In this document: positions 52,286 to 63,205 of the stretch, piece after piece
Position numbering within the stretch: position 1 is the stretch's first letter
Layout of the letters: the number at the start of each line of letters is the position of its first letter
Program-made: the position numbers and the translations under genes
Notes under the pieces: generated by a model
Databases searched by the model: none
Told to the model about the DNA's origin: nothing
What the model saw: only the letters and a program-made list of their open reading frames with translations
Assembly (NCBI RefSeq): GCF_027595985.1
Contig: NC_073304.1
Coordinates: 216,303,500-216,367,499, forward strand
Length of the DNA: 64,000 nt
Direction: 5' to 3'
Source: Sorex araneus
Taxonomy: Eukaryota; Chordata; Mammalia; Eulipotyphla; Soricidae

Positions 52286-52468
52286 CGGGGCCCGAGAGAG
52301 AGCACAGGGGTTAAGGTGTGTTCCTTGCCTATTGACCAGGTTCCATCCCCAGCATCACATACGGTCCCCTGAACCCTGCCAGGAGTGATCCCTGAGTGCA
52401 GGACCAGGAGTGAGCCCTGAGCACCACCAGGTGTGGCCCCAAAACAAAACAAAACAAAACAAAAAAAG
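52286..52468 (+). mobile_element. SINE, plus strand, diverged
   Basis: 'ggggcccgagagagagcacag' head and an (AAAAC)n tail. Confidence 0.85.
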
Positions 52469-52489
52469 GACAATGGTTTAAAGACTGTG

Positions 52490-52660
52490 CTTCCTGGACA
52501 GAAAGAGGGCTCGATTGCCAGAGCACAGGGTTTGCATGCCGGAGGCCTGGGTTTGTTCGCTAGCATCGTTTGACCTCTGAACACTGCTAGAAATGACCCC
52601 TGAGCACAGAATCAGGAGTAGCACCAGGTGTGGGCCCAAAACTAAAAAAAAAAAAAAGAA
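52490..52660 (+). mobile_element. Old SINE, plus strand
   Basis: 'gggtttgcatgccggaggcc', 'tgacccctgagcacagaatc' and a long A-run. Confidence 0.68.
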
Positions 52661-52680
52661 GCAAGTGGGAGTGGGGGAAG

Positions 52681-52682
52681 GG

Positions 52683-52765
<83 letters not shown>

Positions 52766-52868
52766 AGAGGAAGGAAGGAAGGAAGGAAGGAAGGAAGGAA
52801 GGAAGGAAGGAAGGAAGGAAGGAAGGAAGGAAGGAAGGAAGGAAGGAAGGAAGGAAGGAAGGAAGGAG
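52681..52868. repeat. (GAAA)n-(GGAA)n compound microsatellite
   Basis: About 21 GAAA units (to about 52767), then about 25 GGAA units, growing from the A-rich end of the preceding SINE. Open Lys/Arg/Glu frames here are not genes. Confidence 0.97.
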
Positions 52869-52899
52869 AGAGAGAAATCACAAGGACCCCGGGATACCA

Positions 52900-53058
52900 C
52901 AGTCGGCCGGGGCCCTAACACAGCTGGGAGGTGTTTGCTCTGCACACGCTTACCTGGGTTTGCTGATCCCCAGTATCCCATATGTTCCCTTGAGCACCAC
53001 AAGGATTAATCTCTGAGTGCAGAGCCAGGAGTAACCCCTGAGCACCGCCGCCCAAATA
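52900..53058 (+). mobile_element. Old SINE, plus strand
   Basis: 'cccagtatcccatatgttccc' and 'gagccaggagtaacccctgag'. Confidence 0.78.
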
Positions 53059-53929
53059 AAGAACTGGAGCCAAATACCAGTTGGCTCTGCAAATACCTCC
53101 AATAAGCCACAGGGGTCAACCTCTCAGATGCTAGGTGTGACCGCCAGGCAGACAACCAAAGGAAGGGTGTCTCCCGAACCCGTCCACCTCCGGGCTGGCC
53201 AGTGACCCTGCTCCCCGGGGTGCTCTCCAGCCCCGTCCTTGACCTGGGCCCCTCAATGTCACTGTAATTTCCTGTGGAGACTTGCTTCCCCAGAAACCTC
53301 TGGTGCTCCCCGATGAGCACCCCCACTCCTCCTCCTTCACAGCCCTCCTCTCAGCAGCCTGACTAGTCACAGACAACCAGGACCCCCAACCCCCACTCCC
53401 CACCAGGACCTAGTCCTGCTGCACCTCTTGGAGTGGAGCCAGGTACAGAGGAGGTGCTGGGAGGTCTTGGCTCCCACTGGACAAGCATTAGGAAAGGGAA
53501 GTTCACGACCACCCCAGCCCAACTGAGTGGGCTCTCGGGGACTTCAGAATAAACTCCCCGCCCTGATCTATAAGACCTTTTATGATCTTCCCTCTGTCTG
53601 TCTCATCTCTAGTCCTCTGCACTCTGATCCAAGAATCCCACTTGCTCCAGCCCCAGTGCCTTTGCTTTGCTCACCTGTGTTCTGCTCTCAGCACCCTCTG
53701 GCCTTCTTCACTTGAAATTCCTACCTCTCCTTCCCAGTGCCAATCAATAGCTTCTCCTCCAGGAAGTCCTCCGATGCCCGAGGTCCCCTGCCTTGTGCCA
53801 TTGTTCCCTCAGCCTCACCCACTTCCATCAGCAGTTTCCCTGCAGCACGGCGCACAGCATTTGCTGTTTACTCGGCTATACAGTAGGGGTGAGAGATACG
53901 AATATATATGTCATTTCTTTTTTGTTGTT
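53059..53929. other. Unique sequence
   Basis: No exon supported. 53.58-53.86 kb is C/T-rich with short open frames only. Confidence 0.35.
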
Positions 53930-54065
53930 TAAGGGGCCACGCCCAGCAGTGCTCAGGAGCTACACCCCGCCCCCTGGGCAGGTGGAGGCGGGAGAACCAT
54001 GCAATGTGCGCGTGCGCGTGCGCGTGGGGGGATCAGACCCGTTGGGGTTATCTCTCTGGCCCAGT
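53930..54065 (-). mobile_element. Decayed SINE, minus strand
   Basis: 'aaggggccacgcccagcagtgctcag' outline with an inserted (GCGCGT)n patch at about 54007. Confidence 0.55.
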
Positions 54066-54869
54066 GTCATTGCTTATCTCCTGCCTTGAGCCTGTTGCCA
54101 GGGACAGTGAGTGCCGAGTAAACGTTAGCTCCCCCCATTTCTCTCCACTGCCCCTCCAACCTCCTTTCATGAAAAGGAGCTAGCGCTGCACACAGGCATC
54201 CGGCCGGACAAAAGAAACCAGACCCTACAGCCCCTCCCGGGTCTGTGAAGGACAGAAGTGGGCAGAAGGCGGCAGGGGGAGAGCAGAAGTGGAGACGCTT
54301 GTGGTTTGCAGGCGCAAGCCCCTGAGTTCAGCCCCCAACACTGGGAATGGCCCTGGTGGACCCCCACACTGCTGGCCAGAACGCAGCGCTGTCAATCCCA
54401 CACTGCCGGGAGTGGCCCCAGGCACCCTCTCCCCCAAACACCGCTGAGTGTGGCCCTCACCCCCAAACAAAACCCAGCTGAAACAGGGACTCAGAGGTCT
54501 CGCCCAGGGCTCAGAGCACCGGCCGGTGAACACTCGGTCAGCAGCTCAAGTTCCCCAAGTCTCACGCTCACTGAGCCCCCTCCCGGGGGCTCTGCCGTCT
54601 GCGACCCCCAACACAGCAAGGCAGGCCTGTGAGCACGACACGAAGGGGGGGTGGCCCCACACAAGCCCCGCAACTGAGAAGTCTTAGCATCAGGACCAGG
54701 GGAATCACCCAGAGAGCCACAGCCAGAGGGTCGGAAATGTGGCCCAGGTGGGCGTGGACAGAGGCCACTCGGGTGGGGACCTGTGTGAATGTTAACCAAG
54801 TGCGGGGGGGGGGGGGGGTAGGGGGGAGGAGGATGCCCATTTTAGAGTAGGCGATTTCACATCTATTTT
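54066..54869. other. Mostly unique sequence; G15 run
   Basis: Weak old-SINE traces at about 54280-54475. A 15-G run lies at 54804-54818, followed by further G runs. Confidence 0.4.
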
Positions 54870-55035
54870 AGAGGGGGGCCACACCTAGATATCCTTAGGG
54901 TTTCCTCCTGGCTCTGCGTTCAGGGATCTTTCCCAGTGGTACTCGCAGGGACCATATGGGGTGCCCCGGGATCAAACCAAGGCCAGCCACATGCAAGGAC
55001 AGTGCCTTAACTGCTGTAGTATCTGTCCAGCCCCA
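54870..55035 (-). mobile_element. Old SINE, minus strand
   Basis: 'gggggccacacctagatatcc' to 'agtatctgtccagcccc'. A decayed plus-strand SINE tail follows at about 55125-55260. Confidence 0.78.
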
Positions 55036-55342
55036 ACCCTCCTGTTTCTGAGACTCACCTGCACAGTGCCCATAGACTCCGAAGCCCTGCCCGCCCTGAC
55101 TCCGCCACCCACTCCTCAGGGGGGAGACAGGGCTCAGAGGACTAAGGCAGGCTCTGATTCCTGGCGTTGCCCACTCCCCAGAGCACCACCAGGAATGCTC
55201 CCCAAGAATCAAATCAGGAGTAGCCCCCAGTATTGAAGGATGTGGCCACAAAACAAACATATCTATATAGCCGCCTACATATGTATTTATGTGTGTGTAT
55301 ACGTGTGTGAGTATAGATAAATATTAAAAAGGCAACTTCATG

Positions 55343-55520
55343 AGCCGGAGCAATAATACAGCAGACAGGGTGTTTGCCTTGCACATGGCCAACCCAGGTT
55401 AATCCCTGGCATCCCATATGGTTCCCTGAGCACTTCCAGGAGTAATCCCTGAACCCAGAGCCTGGAGTAACCCCTGAGCAACACTGGGGTGTAACCCAAA
55501 AGGCAAAAAAAAAAAAAAAA
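55343..55520 (+). mobile_element. SINE, plus strand
   Basis: 'gagccggagcaataatacagcag' outline with an A18 tail. Confidence 0.88.
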
Positions 55521-55527
55521 AGGACAA

Positions 55528-55712
55528 CTTTAGGGGCCAGAGAGATAGTACAGCAGGACAGCAGGTAGGGCACTGCATATGGCTGACACGGGTTTGATCC
55601 CTGGCACCACCTAATACCTGGGAAGTACAAATCCCCTGAACACTACCAAGAATGATCCCTGAGAACAGAGCCAGGAGTAAGCCCTGAGCAGTCTGAGTGG
55701 CCCCCAAAACAC
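55528..55712 (+). mobile_element. SINE, plus strand, diverged
   Basis: Head contains a small ACAGCAGG duplication that disturbs the A-box spacing. Confidence 0.82.
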
Positions 55713-55724
55713 TCAGGTATATAA

Positions 55725-55935
55725 TCTTTTTTCCCTTTTTATGTGTGTTTTTTTACAGTTACAAAGCTTCCATGTTTGATTTTCAGTCATACAATGATGG
55801 AACACCCAACCCTCCACCAGTACACATCTTCCACCACCAATGTTCCCAGTATCCCCCCCATCTCACCCTTCCCTCTGCCTCTATGGCAGACAATCTTCCC
55901 CATACTCTTATAAAACTATTGTTACAAAAATAAGA
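55725..55935 (-). mobile_element. L1-type 3' end, minus strand
   Basis: 'tttacagttacaaagcttcc', 'aaccctccaccagtacac' and 'ccaccaccaatgttccc' match the other copies. Confidence 0.85.
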
Positions 55936-56159
55936 CACTAACATAAATCATTTAAGGCCCCTGACACTTACTCCAAGCGTGCACATCCCTTTCTCAAAGG
56001 CCAGCACGGGGAGGCGCTCACTCAGAATCCATCCCTTCCCCACCCACCTTCTCCCGCCTGCCGCCTTCTGAGCCTAGCAGACAGCAGCATCTAGTGGGCA
56101 TCTCTGGAACTGCACACTGACCAAGCGTTCCTCACCACGCTGCCCCTCTAGAGCCCTTT
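55936..56159. other. Unique sequence
   Basis: Nothing recognised. Confidence 0.3.
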
Positions 56160-56335
56160 GGGGAGGAGAGAGATGGCTCAAAGGGCGGACGGATTGCTGC
56201 GGCCCTGAGAGTGTAGCAAGCAGGTCACTTGCCTTGAGGTGACCCAAGTTTGATTCCCCAGTACTCTCTTTGGTGCCCAAAAACTGTCAAGGGGTGACAG
56301 CACAAAGCACAGTTAGGTGTGCCCCCTCCCCGAGT
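56160..56335 (+). mobile_element. Old SINE, plus strand
   Basis: 'aagtttgattccccagtac' and 'gcacaaagcacagttaggtg'. Confidence 0.6.
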
Positions 56336-56339
56336 AAAT

Positions 56340-56590
56340 CAATAACTAAAGGTTAAGTGCTTGCTTTGCGTGTGGGAAACCTGGGTTCCATGCCCAGCAC
56401 CTTTGGCATTGCTGGGAGCACTTCACAGGGGCTGGAGCTGGTTCTTACCCTCCATGCGGCTGATCTGGGCTGATCTGTGTTTGACTCCTCACCACCAACT
56501 ACCTTTGAGCTCTTTCAGGAGTGATTCCTGAGTGCAGAGCCAGGAGTAAGACCTGAGCGCTGCCAGGCGTGGCCCCAAAACAAACAACAA
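56340..56590 (+). mobile_element. Two old SINE pieces, plus strand
   Basis: A head piece at 56345-56425 ('gggttccatgcccagcac') is followed by a nearly complete copy at 56428-56590 with a local duplication of CTGATCTGGG. Confidence 0.65.
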
Positions 56591-56689
56591 CAAAAGTATT
56601 TAGCACATGTGCCCTGCGTTGGACAAGTTATTCATTAGGCACCCGCTGTGAACAGAACATGAACCAAAGCTCTGGAGAAAATTCATCCA

Positions 56690-56790
56690 GGGCTGGAGAT
56701 ACAGTTCAGCAGCAGAACTAAGCCTTGCGGGTGAGTAAAGCCCTGAGCTCAGTCCCTGGCCCCTAAAAAATAAAAAAAGAAAAACGAAGA
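56690..56790 (+). mobile_element. Short SINE-like element, plus strand
   Basis: 'agggctggagatacagttcagcag' head (in pieces) running straight into 'cagtccctggcccctaaaaa'; lacks the usual body. Confidence 0.5.
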
Positions 56791-56804
56791 ACGAAGGGAA
56801 GGGG

Positions 56805-56935
56805 ACCATGGTGGTGGGATTGGCGTTGGAATATTGAATACCTGTAACAAATCATCTCGAACAACTTTGCAAACCAGAGTGTTTAAATAAAGGGGAGGAG
56901 GAATAAATAAAAATTTTTAAAAGAAGAAGAAAAAG
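56805..56935 (+). mobile_element. L1-type 3' end, plus strand
   Basis: 'catggtggtgggattggcgttgg' outline, 'gaacaactttgcaaac' and an AATAAA-containing A-rich end. Confidence 0.72.
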
Positions 56936-57189
56936 GAAGAAGAAGAAAATAAGCAAGAGATACATGATGTTGATGGAACCAGGGCACCGGCCTTGCAAGC
57001 AAGATGCCCAGGTTTGATCCCAGCACCTCACAGTCCCTGAACCCAGAAATAGAGGGAGCAGTGGTCCCGAAGCATCACTGGGAGTGGGTCAAAAACAGAT
57101 AAGGAAAGAGAGGGTGTAGGGAGGGGACTGTGGGAGGAGGACAAGAGAAAATCCATCCCAAAGGACTCCAACCTTGTCATTAACACTCT

Positions 57190-57352
57190 CACCTCGCTTT
57201 TCTTTTCTTCCTTTTTGGGTCAGACCCAGCGATGCTCAGGGGTTATTCCTGGCTCTGCACTCAGGAATTACTCCTGACGGTGCTTGGAACCCGGATCAGT
57301 CATGTGCAAAGCAAGTGCCCTACCCCACTGTTCTACAGCTCCCGCCCCAACA
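57190..57352 (-). mobile_element. SINE, minus strand
   Basis: 'tttttgggtcagacccagcg' to 'ctacagctcccgcccc'; missing about 25 bp around 'ggaccatatgggatgctggg'. It is the last clear SINE before the gene. Confidence 0.88.
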
Positions 57353-60300
57353 CCCTCACTTTTCACCTTAAAAGATGCAAACACTCCGGAAAGCGTCTTC
57401 TCAGGAAGTTGTCGCAGTTGTAGGAGTGACACTGGAAAGGGCTGTTTGTGTCCCACGAAAACCATGCCGTGCGAGCTGGGGTCGCAGAGGGAGTCCCAAC
57501 GGAACCGGACTTAGCTTCCAGGTGCTGCTGCCTGCGAGAAGGGGCTGGAGCACCGCCCCCAAACCCCATTCGATTCTCCTCCTACACACCACGGCCCCTC
57601 CCCCGGCCTAGGAGAATGTTGGGGGGCAGGGGTTAGAGAGGGAGGAAGGAAGGGCCTCCAGTGGATGGAGCCCGTGCACAGTACAAGCACAGGAAGTTCC
57701 CGCACTGGTGGGAGAGCGAGGGCCGGGTGGGCGGGGCCTAGAGGACCGGCCCTGGAGGGAGTGACCGAGCCGGGGAGAGCCAGCTAGGGGCCCACGGGCC
57801 CCGCCCCCGACGGAGGGAGGCGAGCGGCGGGGTGGGAAGGGGGTCGGGCACGGAGAGCACCTTCGAGGACAAACGGAGCCTCCAAGTCAGAGTGACTGGG
57901 GCCGTGGGGTGGGGGGGGAGACTCGCCGAGAGGCAGAGCCCGGAGCTGGACTTGACCCAGAGCTGGGTTGAGACCCGTGAGCTTGGTCACCCACCGCGAG
58001 CATCTGTGCCCCCCCCCACTCTCCTCCAGGTGGCCGCGTGGGGCCCAGGAGAGGGATGGGCGGAGGGAGCCCCCGCATTTTGGGGGGAGCCACTCCCCCC
58101 CACACACACACATTGGCAGAAACTGCAGCTTGGGGTAGGAAAAGCGGAGGGTGTGGAGGAGGTGGGGAAGTGCAGACTCCCCAACCTCATCGCGTCCCTC
58201 AGGGAAGATTCCTGGGGAAGGGAGGGCGGAGCCCGAGGCAGGCGAGACGGGGAGGGGAAGATGCGGCTGTGTAAGAGCTCAGGGAAGGATGGGAGCATCC
58301 CGGGCACCCTTGGACCTGCAGTTGGGGGTTCCCCTGAGCGGCCCTGGCAAAGGCCAGCTCAGGGGGCAGAGTCAAGCCACAAAGATTTAGGAGACAAGAT
58401 GCAGAGGGCGTGAATGGGGCTCCCAGCGGGGAGATGGGGGTGCAGCAGGGAACCGGAGAGGACTCCCAGAGCCACGTGAGCTAGGCAAAGCAGAGAGGCC
58501 AGGGAGAGCCCGGCCCGGGCCCTCCTTGGGCACAGCTGGGGAGGACGAGCCATAGGACCCCGCCTGGCCTGGGGTGTCCCCTTCCCTCCTGGCTGCGGCC
58601 TGGGGGAACTGACTACCCTTCCCGCATCCCACTGGGACTCCGGGAGGTGGGGGGCACCAGCTGAGCAGCTGAAGGGTTGGGGGAGGGGGGTTGCTGCCAC
58701 TGTAACCAGGCACACACCCTGAATTGACGCAGGCTTCCTGCCTCTGAAGGTCAAGAAAGCTTCCTTATATTCCCTAGATATGGGCTGAATGGCGGCACCC
58801 CCCGCCCAAGAAAAAGAGAAACCCATTTCTTCATCCCCATCCTCTCCTTTTCCTCTCTAACCTGACATTGCCCCGGGGGACTAAGGTCTTGGCAAGTATC
58901 ATTAAAGTTTTCCGAGATGGGACAACCGGAAGAGCATCTAGAGCTTAGGCCTCACAAGGGCCAGGAGGGGAGGCCTGGCGAAGGGGCGCAGAGGGTGGAG
59001 AGAGGTGCTGGGGGCCTGGCGGAGAAGAGGCTCTCCCCACCAAGCTCCCCCGCAGCCCCGATCTTGGAGGGAAGACAGCGCCATAGCTCAGAGCGCCCTT
59101 TGTGGGCATCTGTAAGGGCCGCCCTGGAAACTGAGTCAGTCTGTCCAGTGAGAGGCCGACTTCCAGCCGTGAGCGCCTTCAAACGGAAGCACCAGGTCTG
59201 TTCAGAAGATGTGGTTCTAGGTGGAGGAGGGGAGCTGGACGATTTGGCACACCCCCCCCCCCAAGCGAACAAGCTGCCCAGAGCTCCCTGAAGCCCGCGC
59301 TCTGCCCCTTCCCACCCCTTGCGCTCCTCCTCGGCCTTCCCCGGTCCTGGGGGGCTCTGAGAGATACATCCCCCCCACAGCCCAGGAGTCAGCACTCCTC
59401 CCATCCCTTCTGCCCTCCTCCCCACGCACAGCTGGAGGGGGGAGGGGAGGTCAGCAGGGTTCAGAAGGGCCAGCTGTGGAGGGAAGAGGGGACCAAGCCC
59501 ATCCACCCGGCCCCCACCTCCAGCCCCAGCGAAAGAAAAAAACGGAGAGAGCCGGCTTCTAAAACAAACAAATCTTTTGGGGTCCAAGAGACAGTTTTTC
59601 TGGAGAATCTGCCCTATGCAAACAATAACAACTTTTTACAAAGCATTTTCACGGAAAAGGAGACCAGTCCCTGCCCAGTTCGTGGGAATTGCTCCTCCCT
59701 TGCCCGGTTTTGGGGGAGAAAGGGTGCTCTTCACTCATGGGGGGATAAGGACCACTGGGACCCCTGGTGCTCGCGCAGATCCCCAACTCCCAGCGCCCCC
59801 ACCTTGCACCCAAACCAGGAATCTCCCCCCAAAGCCTTCTCCGGGACCTCACCTGCGGGGTGTTGGGGGGAGGGAGTGGGAGGGCTCGGGCCTTGCTCCG
59901 ACCCCAGGGGTTCAGAGGGCGTGGCCTGGGCCGATCTCTCCCCTCCCCCCTGGAAAACAGAACCTCTGACCTCCGAACTAATCCCCTGGCCCTGCCCCCT
60001 GCGGATCCATCAGGTCCCTGACAACTCCCGAAATGCCTGCTTGGAGGTGGGGGGCGCTGAAGGTATCTGGGCCCAGCCCCAGCCCCGCGCCAGCGCCCCT
60101 TCCCGCCTCCTGGCCCCTCCATTAACCGCTCCACAAATCGCTGCCGCTGCCGTTCCCGGGGGGCTGCGTCTGGGTGCCCGGACAGGGCCCCAGGCCTGTC
60201 CTCTACGCACCCCCGCCCCGCCCCACCCCCCAGGCCCGTGGAGAGGCCCCCGAAAGGGTCTGACGTTGTTGCTTTCTTCCACCTTCCTTTCCTTTGCCTG

Positions 60301-61077
60301 GAATGATCTCGGCCGGTCCCCAGGTCCCGGCTGCATTTGGGGAGGGGAGGCGGACCCTCAACCCCGCCCCTCACGCTCAGAGAGCTGTAAACTGGGGGAG
60401 GGGGCTGACTTGGGGGGGGTCCGCTTTTACCTCCCCAGGCCTTAGGAACTGAAACAAACAGAGAAAACTGAAGAAACTCTGAAACTCAACAAAAGGGAAA
60501 GTCTGATGGGGAGACAGATCTCACTAACCGAGGGTGCCCCGCCTGGGTGGGGGGGGGCTAGGAGCAGCAGAGGGCGCGGGCATCTTCCCCCGCCCCAAGC
60601 TGCCCCCAATCCCCAAACAGCTCTGGGGGCGGCAGAGGGGAGTGAAGGGTTAAAGGTGGGGGATGGTGGTGGGGGACACCCCCCAGGGAGCTGTCAATCA
60701 CTTCCCCACCCCCACCACTGCCCCCACACCCCCTCGGAAACCACCAGTTTGTCCATCACCAAGCTCGGTCTCTCTGTTTTTCTCGGAGCCTCCCGGGCTC
60801 CCTCTGGGGTGCAGGCCCGCCCCCCCCCTCCAGCCCCCGAGATGGGGAGAGGGAGGGTTGGAATCTCTTAAGCCTTTCTCCGGATTCCAGCGCTCGGTTC
60901 CGCTCCCTCGGCGAAGGGGGCGAGGGTGTCACTGCAGCCAGTGAGGTGCTGGCCCCGCACTGTCACCCGGGGGCCCTCCAACCACAGCCCGTAACACAGG
61001 CCAGAGGTAAGAAACGAGGCGGCTGTGGGCTCCACGCATCCCCCCGTTTTCCCCTTGTGGTACTGGAGCGCTCCTGC
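57353..61077. other. SINE-free GC-rich DNA downstream of the minus-strand gene
   Basis: If the gene has a single exon, its 3' UTR should lie at the upper end of this interval, but I find no AATAAA or ATTAAA on the minus strand between 57.4 and 61.1 kb, so the polyadenylation site is unknown. The AT-richer block at 59540-59690 and the block at 59090-59215 stand out and could be UTR or conserved elements. A plus-strand donor-like GAG/GTAAGA lies at 61005-61013. Confidence 0.45.
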
Positions 61078-62175
61078 TCAGCGTTCTTCCCAGTTGATGC
61101 CCCAGAATTTGAGGCCGGGGGGCTCAGGGACCGCGGGACCCCCCATCTGCCACCTCCAGAGCGGGTGGGCCGGCGGCGGCTTGGCGTCTCCCTGGAGGCG
61201 CAGCGAAGAGGCGGGCCCCAGGTCTCCGTCCTCGGCCACCACCAGCGCCGCGGGGCAGGGGAAGCAGTCCAGGAGGCAGAAGGTGCTGGACGTGGGCAGC
61301 GTCGGGGCGGGCCGGCGGGGCTGCGCGCTGCGGCGCGGGGGCGTCGGCGGCCGCCGCCGTTTCTTCGGGGCTCCGCGAGCAGGCCCCTTGGCGGCGGGGG
61401 GCCGCTCGGACCCCCGGCGCAGAGTCGGGGTGTCGAGAGCGAAGCCCTTCGCGTAACACCAAAGTTTCGAGCGGCGGATCAGACGGTCGAAGTGTTCCTG
61501 GCGGAGGTGGCCGGGCGCGGCCGGGGCGGCGGCGGCGGCCGTCGAGGGCTGGGCGGCCGTGGCGGCGCTGCCCTGCTCGGCTGCGGCCGGGCCCGGCGGC
61601 GACGGCTCCGGCGCGGCCCCGGCGCGGCCCGCAGGTGGCGGCGGCGGCGGCCGGGCGCTGGGCTCCCGCGGCGGACTCGCGGCGGGGTCGGGCGCCGAGT
61701 CGAGAGCCGGGGCGGAGCCGCTCGGAGAGTCCCGAGGGCGGCGGGGCGCCGCCGGGCAGCGGCCGGGAGGTTCGCCCGAGCGAGCGCCCCAGCGCGGGCA
61801 GCCGCCTCCGCCCTCTTCCTCCTCGTCGCGGCTCGGGCACACTGCGGCGTCCGCATCCTGGTGGGCCGCCGGGTCGGGATCGCTGGACCGCGCGGCCGGT
61901 CCCGCGGGCGGCTTCGGGCCATCTGGGGCGCAGGCGCCGGTGCACAGGGGGGCGCGAGGGCCTAGCAGCAGCGGGGGCCGCGGCGCAGGCTCCCCGGGGC
62001 CCGGGCCCAGAGAGGACGCCCGGGGTTTGGCAAGGGCGCAGAAGGCAAGGGCACGCAGGCACAGCGGAGAGAACTCCTGGGTCCCCCGACGCGGCTTCCG
62101 GGGAGCGGGAGAGCAGGGCGACCCTCGCGGGGACGCCGGCACCGCGAGAGGGGGCGCGGGGCACAGAGTCTCCAT
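61078..62175 (-). CDS. Unrecognised proline/alanine-rich, probably nuclear protein (365 aa)
   Basis: Single open frame of 365 codons inside CpG island 2. It begins at the first in-frame ATG (62175), whose context is mediocre (pyrimidine at -3, G at +4), and ends with TGA at 61078-61080. Residues 1-220 are low-complexity Pro/Ala/Gly/Ser-rich with an acidic patch DEEEE at about 117-121. From about residue 222 the composition changes: an [19 protein letters not shown] segment at 223-241, an [14 protein letters not shown] stretch at 242-255, a basic [13 protein letters not shown] cluster at 270-282 (nuclear localisation-like), [17 protein letters not shown] at 292-308, and a Trp-bearing end with PLWRWQMGG and [11 protein letters not shown]. 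The less biased, Cys/Trp/Phe-containing C-terminal third is what one expects of a conserved region. No signal peptide, membrane helix or known domain is seen. Function is unknown, and a further exon cannot be excluded. Overlapping frames in the same island are longer but lack this change of character. Confidence 0.72.
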   Translation of the reverse strand: METLCPAPPLAVPASPRGSPCSPAPRKPRRGTQEFSPLCLRALAFCALAKPRASSLGPGPGEPAPRPPLLLGPRAPLCTGACAPDGPKPPAGPAARSSDPDPAAHQDADAAVCPSRDEEEEGGGGCPRWGARSGEPPGRCPAAPRRPRDSPSGSAPALDSAPDPAASPPREPSARPPPPPPAGRAGAAPEPSPPGPAAAEQGSAATAAQPSTAAAAAPAAPGHLRQEHFDRLIRRSKLWCYAKGFALDTPTLRRGSERPPAAKGPARGAPKKRRRPPTPPRRSAQPRRPAPTLPTSSTFCLLDCFPCPAALVVAEDGDLGPASSLRLQGDAKPPPAHPLWRWQMGGPAVPEPPGLKFWGINWEER

Positions 62176-63080
62176 GGAACCGCCTGCAGAGGTGCCCCCG
62201 GCGGGGGCCCGGGTCCCAGCGGCGGGGGGATGCCCGGGTTGCCCGAAGATCCCACGGGCGAGGGGAACATCGCCCCCCCTCGACGGGGAGGTCTCCGCTC
62301 ACGGGCGCCCCCGGCCCGCGGAGCTCGGGGCTCCGTCCTGGATCTCGTCGCGCGGCCCTCCGGGGCGGCCGGACTCCTGGGTCCCTGCGAGTCGCGGCGC
62401 GGGTCGGTCGCCCTCCGCTGCCGCCGCGTTCCTGGAGCAGCCCCCGGCGGGCGCCCCCCACCACCAAGTCTCGAGGAGCCCGGAGCGGCCGAGGCCGGGG
62501 AAACAAAGCGGCCGGCAGCCGCGGGAGGCGGGAAGGACCCCGGGCCCGGCACCCGGTGCCCGGGCCCAGGCGGCGGGGAGGGCGCCTTCCGCCCGCTCGG
62601 CTTCTTTCTTCCCCGCTGGCTCCCGGAGACCGCGTTATAGAGAACTGCCCCCTCGCTGCCCCAATACCAGCGCCGGGGCCGCGAGCCCGCCGCTGATTGG
62701 GCCTCCCGGGCCGTGACGTGGCCCGGACCCCACCCCTCGGGCGGCACCGCCCCCGTCCCCATTCCGCACACAGACACACACACGTGGACCCGGCGCGGCG
62801 GCGGCGGCGGGGAGGCAGCGGCGTGCGCGCGTGGGAGCGCGAGGGCCCCGGAGCGCCCCTGCACGTGGCCGGGTGGCGGCCGGGCCTCGAGGCGGCGCCC
62901 CGCGCGGCCGTCTCCCCCCGGCAGCGGCCACGCTTTTCGCGTCCGCAGGACCGGACTGGTCGCGTCTCGCTCCTCGTGGAACTTCGCGGATCCGTGTAGT
63001 GAACCGCGGAAAGGAGCCGAGCGCCGGGGACGGGGTGCTCAGGGCTGTGGCCGCGAGCGGTGCTGGCGGGAAGCCGGGCT
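61140..63080. promoter_or_regulatory. CpG island 2
   Basis: CpG-dense over about 1.9 kb, covering the 365-codon ORF and its upstream region. No repeat lies inside. Confidence 0.9.
62634..62720 (-). promoter_or_regulatory. Core promoter: TATA, CCAAT and CRE-like elements in order
   Basis: On the minus strand: CACGTCA (62714-62720, CRE-like half site), CCAAT (62696-62700, from ATTGG on plus), and CTATAACG with TATAA at 62635-62639. Spacing is about 60 bp from CCAAT to TATA. A start near 62605 would leave a 5' UTR of about 430 nt before the ATG at 62175. Motifs are seen; the start site is inferred. Confidence 0.6.
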
Positions 63081-63095
63081 TCGGGTCCCCTGCGG

Positions 63096-63205
63096 CGCCG
63101 AGCGATACCCCAAGCACCAGCAGGAGCGACATCCAAGCATGCAGAGTAGCCCCTGAGCACCCGGGTATGCCCCCCGTCCCGCCAGAAGAAAAAAAAAAAA
63201 AAGAA
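63096..63205 (+). mobile_element. Truncated SINE-like tail, plus strand
   Basis: 'gcagagtagcccctgagcac' and an A-rich end with GAAAGAAAG. The head is missing. Confidence 0.55.

Noticed and set aside
2006..57423. Dozens of 60-150 codon frames with WLCTQELLLAVLRGPYGM-like or NYSWRCSGDHMGCW-like text
   Set aside because: All map onto SINE copies and are recurring translations of the same repeat.
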